DNA of 64,000 nt from Kluyvera genomosp. 3 (GTDB lineage Bacteria > Pseudomonadota > Gammaproteobacteria > Enterobacterales > Enterobacteriaceae). Below the pieces are notes generated by a model. The model was not told the origin of the DNA, did not search any database, and saw only the letters and a program-made list of their open reading frames with translations. The first letter of the stretch is position 1. Each line of letters opens with the position of its first letter. A program made the position numbers and the translations under genes. The DNA is taken from contig CP022114.1 of NCBI GenBank assembly GCA_002211745.1, positions 1-64,000 of the forward strand. Direction: 5' to 3'. Positions 61,808-64,000 of the stretch are shown here, piece by piece.

Positions 61808-63204
61808 TTATTCGAGGGTAAACTGGTTACTCTCCGCCAGCGCCTTAAACCACAGCCCGTTGCGCTTAATCTGCCGCTCGCCGGTTTCAAGGTCGAGGCG
61901 GTAGAACCCGTAGCGGCGTTTAAACGAGTTGAGCCACGACCAGTTGTCGATAAACGTCCACTGATGTACGCCGAAGCAGTTTGCGCCGTCGGCGATGGCG
62001 CGGTGTAGCTGCACCAGATGCTCTTCCATCAGACCAATACGGAAACCATCGTCAATCACACCATCCGCCTGTACCGGGCCTTCGGATTGCAGATCCATCG
62101 CGATGCCAATTTCGGCGAGATACCACTTAATATTGCCGTAATTGTCGCGAATATTGCTGGCAATGTCGTAGATCGCCTGCGGATGAATTTCGTTGTTGTC
62201 GCGGTACGGATTAAAGCGGCCGTTCGGGTCGACGTAATTTTCGAAGTAGTACTCCGGTGTGAAGTAGTCGAGGGTGTACGGCGTTTCGCGCGCCTGCACG
62301 CGGCGCGGCACGTAGTAGTTCACGCCGAGGAAGTCGATCCGCGAGTCGGTAATCAGCGAGACCTCTTCTTTGGTGGTTTCCGGCAGACAGTTATGCACCG
62401 CCAGCAGCTCGCACAGCTCTTTCGGGAACTGGTGCTTCACCAGCGGGTCGAGGAAGCTGCGGTTAAACAGCAGGTCGGCGTACCACGCCGCTTTTTTATC
62501 TTCCGCTGAGTCGTTGCGGGTATAGGACGGCGTCAGGTTGAGTACCACGCCAATCTCGCCCGCCAGCGTCTGCTCGCGATAGCACTGCACCGCTTTGGCG
62601 TGCGCCAGCATGATGTTAAACGCCACCTGCGCGGCCAGCTTGCCGTCTTTTTTGCACGGATAGTGGAAGTCATACAGATAGCCGCCTTCCACCGGCACAA
62701 TCGGCTCGTTGAAGGTTATCCAGTTTTTGATTTTATGGCCGAACAGGCGAAACGCCGTGGCGGCAAAACGGGCGAACAAGTCGGTCACGTGTTTTGACTC
62801 GAAGCCGCCGTAGCGATTTTGCAAATCTTCTGGCATATCAAAATGGTAGAGGTTAACCATCGGTTCGATGCCGTTAGCGATCATTTCGTCGAAATAGTCG
62901 TTGTAGAAGCGGACGGCCTCGGCGTTCGGCTCGCCGGTTTCCAGATCGTCGATCAGCCGCGACCACTGAATAGAGGTACGAAATGAGTTAAACCCGATGT
63001 GCTTCATCAGGGCGACATCTTCTTTGTAACGGTGCAGCGTATTGCAGACCGTCTCAGGGCCGATTCCCGGTAAAAGCGCTCCGGCTGCGCGGCGTGCCAG
63101 CTGTCCCAGATGGAACGGTGAGGTTTACCCTCTGCGCCTTCGGTTTGCGGGCCCGAGGCGGCGGCGCCCCAGAGGAAATGGTTTGGAAACGCGTACGTGG
63201 TCAT
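61808..63204 (-). CDS. GH1 6-phospho-beta-glucosidase, second (frame break)
   Basis: 465 residues after restoring one base near 63067. Starts MTTYAFPNHFLWGAAASGPQ with GGAGAT upstream. Acid/base Glu in NWITFNEPIVPVEGG; at the nucleophile position the sequence reads KWYLAEIGIAMD instead of the usual (S/T)ENG, so the Glu is kept but the following Asn is Ile. The C-terminal HQWTFIDNWSWLNSFKRRYG is conserved with the GH1 enzyme at 27.5 kb. It follows a carbohydrate-binding protein gene on the same strand with a terminator between. Confidence 0.87.
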
Positions 63205-63220
63205 TTAATCTCCTGAATAA

Positions 63221-63250
63221 AAACAAAAAACTGCGCCGTTAGCGGCGCAG
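63221..63250 (-). terminator. Rho-independent terminator between the carbohydrate-binding gene and GH1
   Basis: On the minus strand CTGCGCCG, CTAA, CGGCGCAG is followed by TTTTTTGTTTTT, eight bases after the stop of the upstream gene. It may give partial read-through to GH1. Confidence 0.85.
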
Positions 63251-63257
63251 CAAAGCA

Positions 63258-64000
63258 CTACTCTGCATTCACCTGAATGGACTTGATAAAGATATAGCCC
63301 AGTCACCGGCGTATTTCCCCACGCTGATGGTGTTTTCACCCTGCTTGAGATAGACCGGAATCGTCATCCGCTGGCCGTGCTCGTCAGTTTGCGGAAATTC
63401 AATCTGGATAGGTTTATCGCCGTTAATCTGCACCGAGTTCTTCTTTCCACCCCACTTGGCATTGAAATCGAGGTGAAGTAGGTAATTGCCGTCCCACGGT
63501 GCCGCAATCTTCCAGCTCACTTTATCGCCATCATTGGCAAACGGTCCCAGGAAACCATCTTCGCCGGTTGCCAGTTCATTGTCCGCGCTCTTGATCACCG
63601 TTTTCTGGCTTTGCTCCAGACCCTGTAACTGACTGTCAAAGTGGCAGAAATCGGCGGGTACTTTCGCGGTGGCCTCGGTGACGTTGACGGTCAACGTTTT
63701 GCTGCTTTTCAATAGGCCATCGTCGGCAGTGAAGGTCAGTTGGTAGGTACCGGGTGTTGGGAACCAGGCGCGGGTTGAGGCCTTGTTGGCATCGCAGAAA
63801 TGCGCCTGTTTTTTGCCCGTACTGGTCCACTTTTCGCTCACTTTTCGTGACGGCAGATTGTCGTCCTGCCACCGTGCATTGAGGCTAAGTCCGCTGTGTT
63901 GTGCGGCGGTGGCCGTTTCCTCAAGCGTAATGACCGGCGCCTTGTTTTTCTGCGTATGGGTGACGCTGATAACGTTAGACGGTGCCGATTGCCCGGTTTC
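63258..64000 (-). CDS. C-terminal part of a multidomain carbohydrate-binding protein (incomplete, frame break)
   Basis: About 247 residues that continue past the window edge. First a PKD or cadherin-like repeat (AWFPTPGTYQLTFTADDGLL, then KTLTVNVTEATAKVPADFCH), then a CBM-like jelly roll with ADNELATGEDGFLGPFAND and WDGNYLLHLDFNAKWGGKKN. One base is missing near 63298; repaired, it ends DWGYIFIKSIQVNAE. The N-terminal catalytic part is outside the window, so enzyme type is unknown; an exported glycoside hydrolase or lyase is likely. Confidence 0.72.

Overview
The window is chromosomal DNA of a member of the Enterobacteriaceae. It opens at dnaA-dnaN-recF-gyrB and continues with genes known from the same part of the E. 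coli map (yidB, yidA, yidR, yidQ, ibpAB, yidE, yidP, yidHGF, emrD, ivbL-ilvBN, uhpABCT, yicN, nepI, yicS, yicL). Base composition, codon use, REP elements and the accessory sugar genes fit the Enterobacter/Klebsiella/Citrobacter group; I cannot fix the genus from this sequence alone. There are no rRNA, tRNA, CRISPR or insertion sequences.

The most important property for any reader is that roughly 70 single bases are missing, nearly always one base from a run of G or C, and they split about 40 genes including the essential dnaA. Every break I repaired needed one added base, never a removed one, and the repaired lengths match known family lengths exactly in many cases (recF 357, yidE 553, ilvB 562, uhpB 500, uhpC 439, uhpT 463, dsdX 445, emrD 394 residues). 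I therefore treat these as consensus errors of a long-read draft and give each gene its full extent, naming the break points in the evidence. The position of dnaA at base 28 also suggests a contig rotated to dnaA.

Layout. 0-7.5 kb: replication block plus yidB and yidA. 7.6-11.0 kb: an accessory three-gene cell-envelope operon (outer-membrane barrel, POTRA-less Omp85-like barrel, DUF4056 protein). 11.1-16.8 kb: yidR, yidQ, heat-shock ibpAB with sigma-32 promoter and RNA thermometer, a dinD fragment, yidE and yidP. 16.8-23.9 kb: two tandem alpha-glucoside modules, each with a divergent GntR regulator, a PTS IICB permease and a GH4 6-phospho-alpha-glucosidase, with patchy near-identity that looks like gene conversion. 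24.2-26.9 kb: yidH, yidG, a full-length radical-SAM sulfatase-maturase yidF with no sulfatase nearby, and an AraC regulator. 27.2-30.2 kb: a lactose/cellobiose-family PTS operon (IIB, GH1, IIC) lacking IIA. 30.3-32.8 kb: an MFS permease-BNR enzyme operon. 33-36.9 kb: dsdA-dsdX and divergent dsdC for D-serine use. 37-39.2 kb: emrD and an EamA permease. 39.4-46.6 kb: ivbL-ilvBN with attenuator, then uhpABC-uhpT for sugar-phosphate sensing and uptake.

46.6-64 kb: LysR regulator, yicN, an SRPBCC protein with a start codon inside a 15-bp inverted repeat, a decayed toxin-antitoxin locus, nepI, then a carbohydrate porin with a lactose-family IIA (the IIA missing from the 27-kb operon), yicS, yicL, murQP without murR, two regulator-efflux pairs (TetR with Bcr-type MFS; TetR with DHA2 MFS), a GNAT acetyltransferase, a second GH1 phospho-beta-glucosidase and the C-terminal part of a carbohydrate-binding protein that leaves the window. 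The general theme outside the core genes is uptake and phosphorolytic or hydrolytic use of alpha- and beta-glucosides, amino sugars and sugar phosphates, together with small-molecule efflux.
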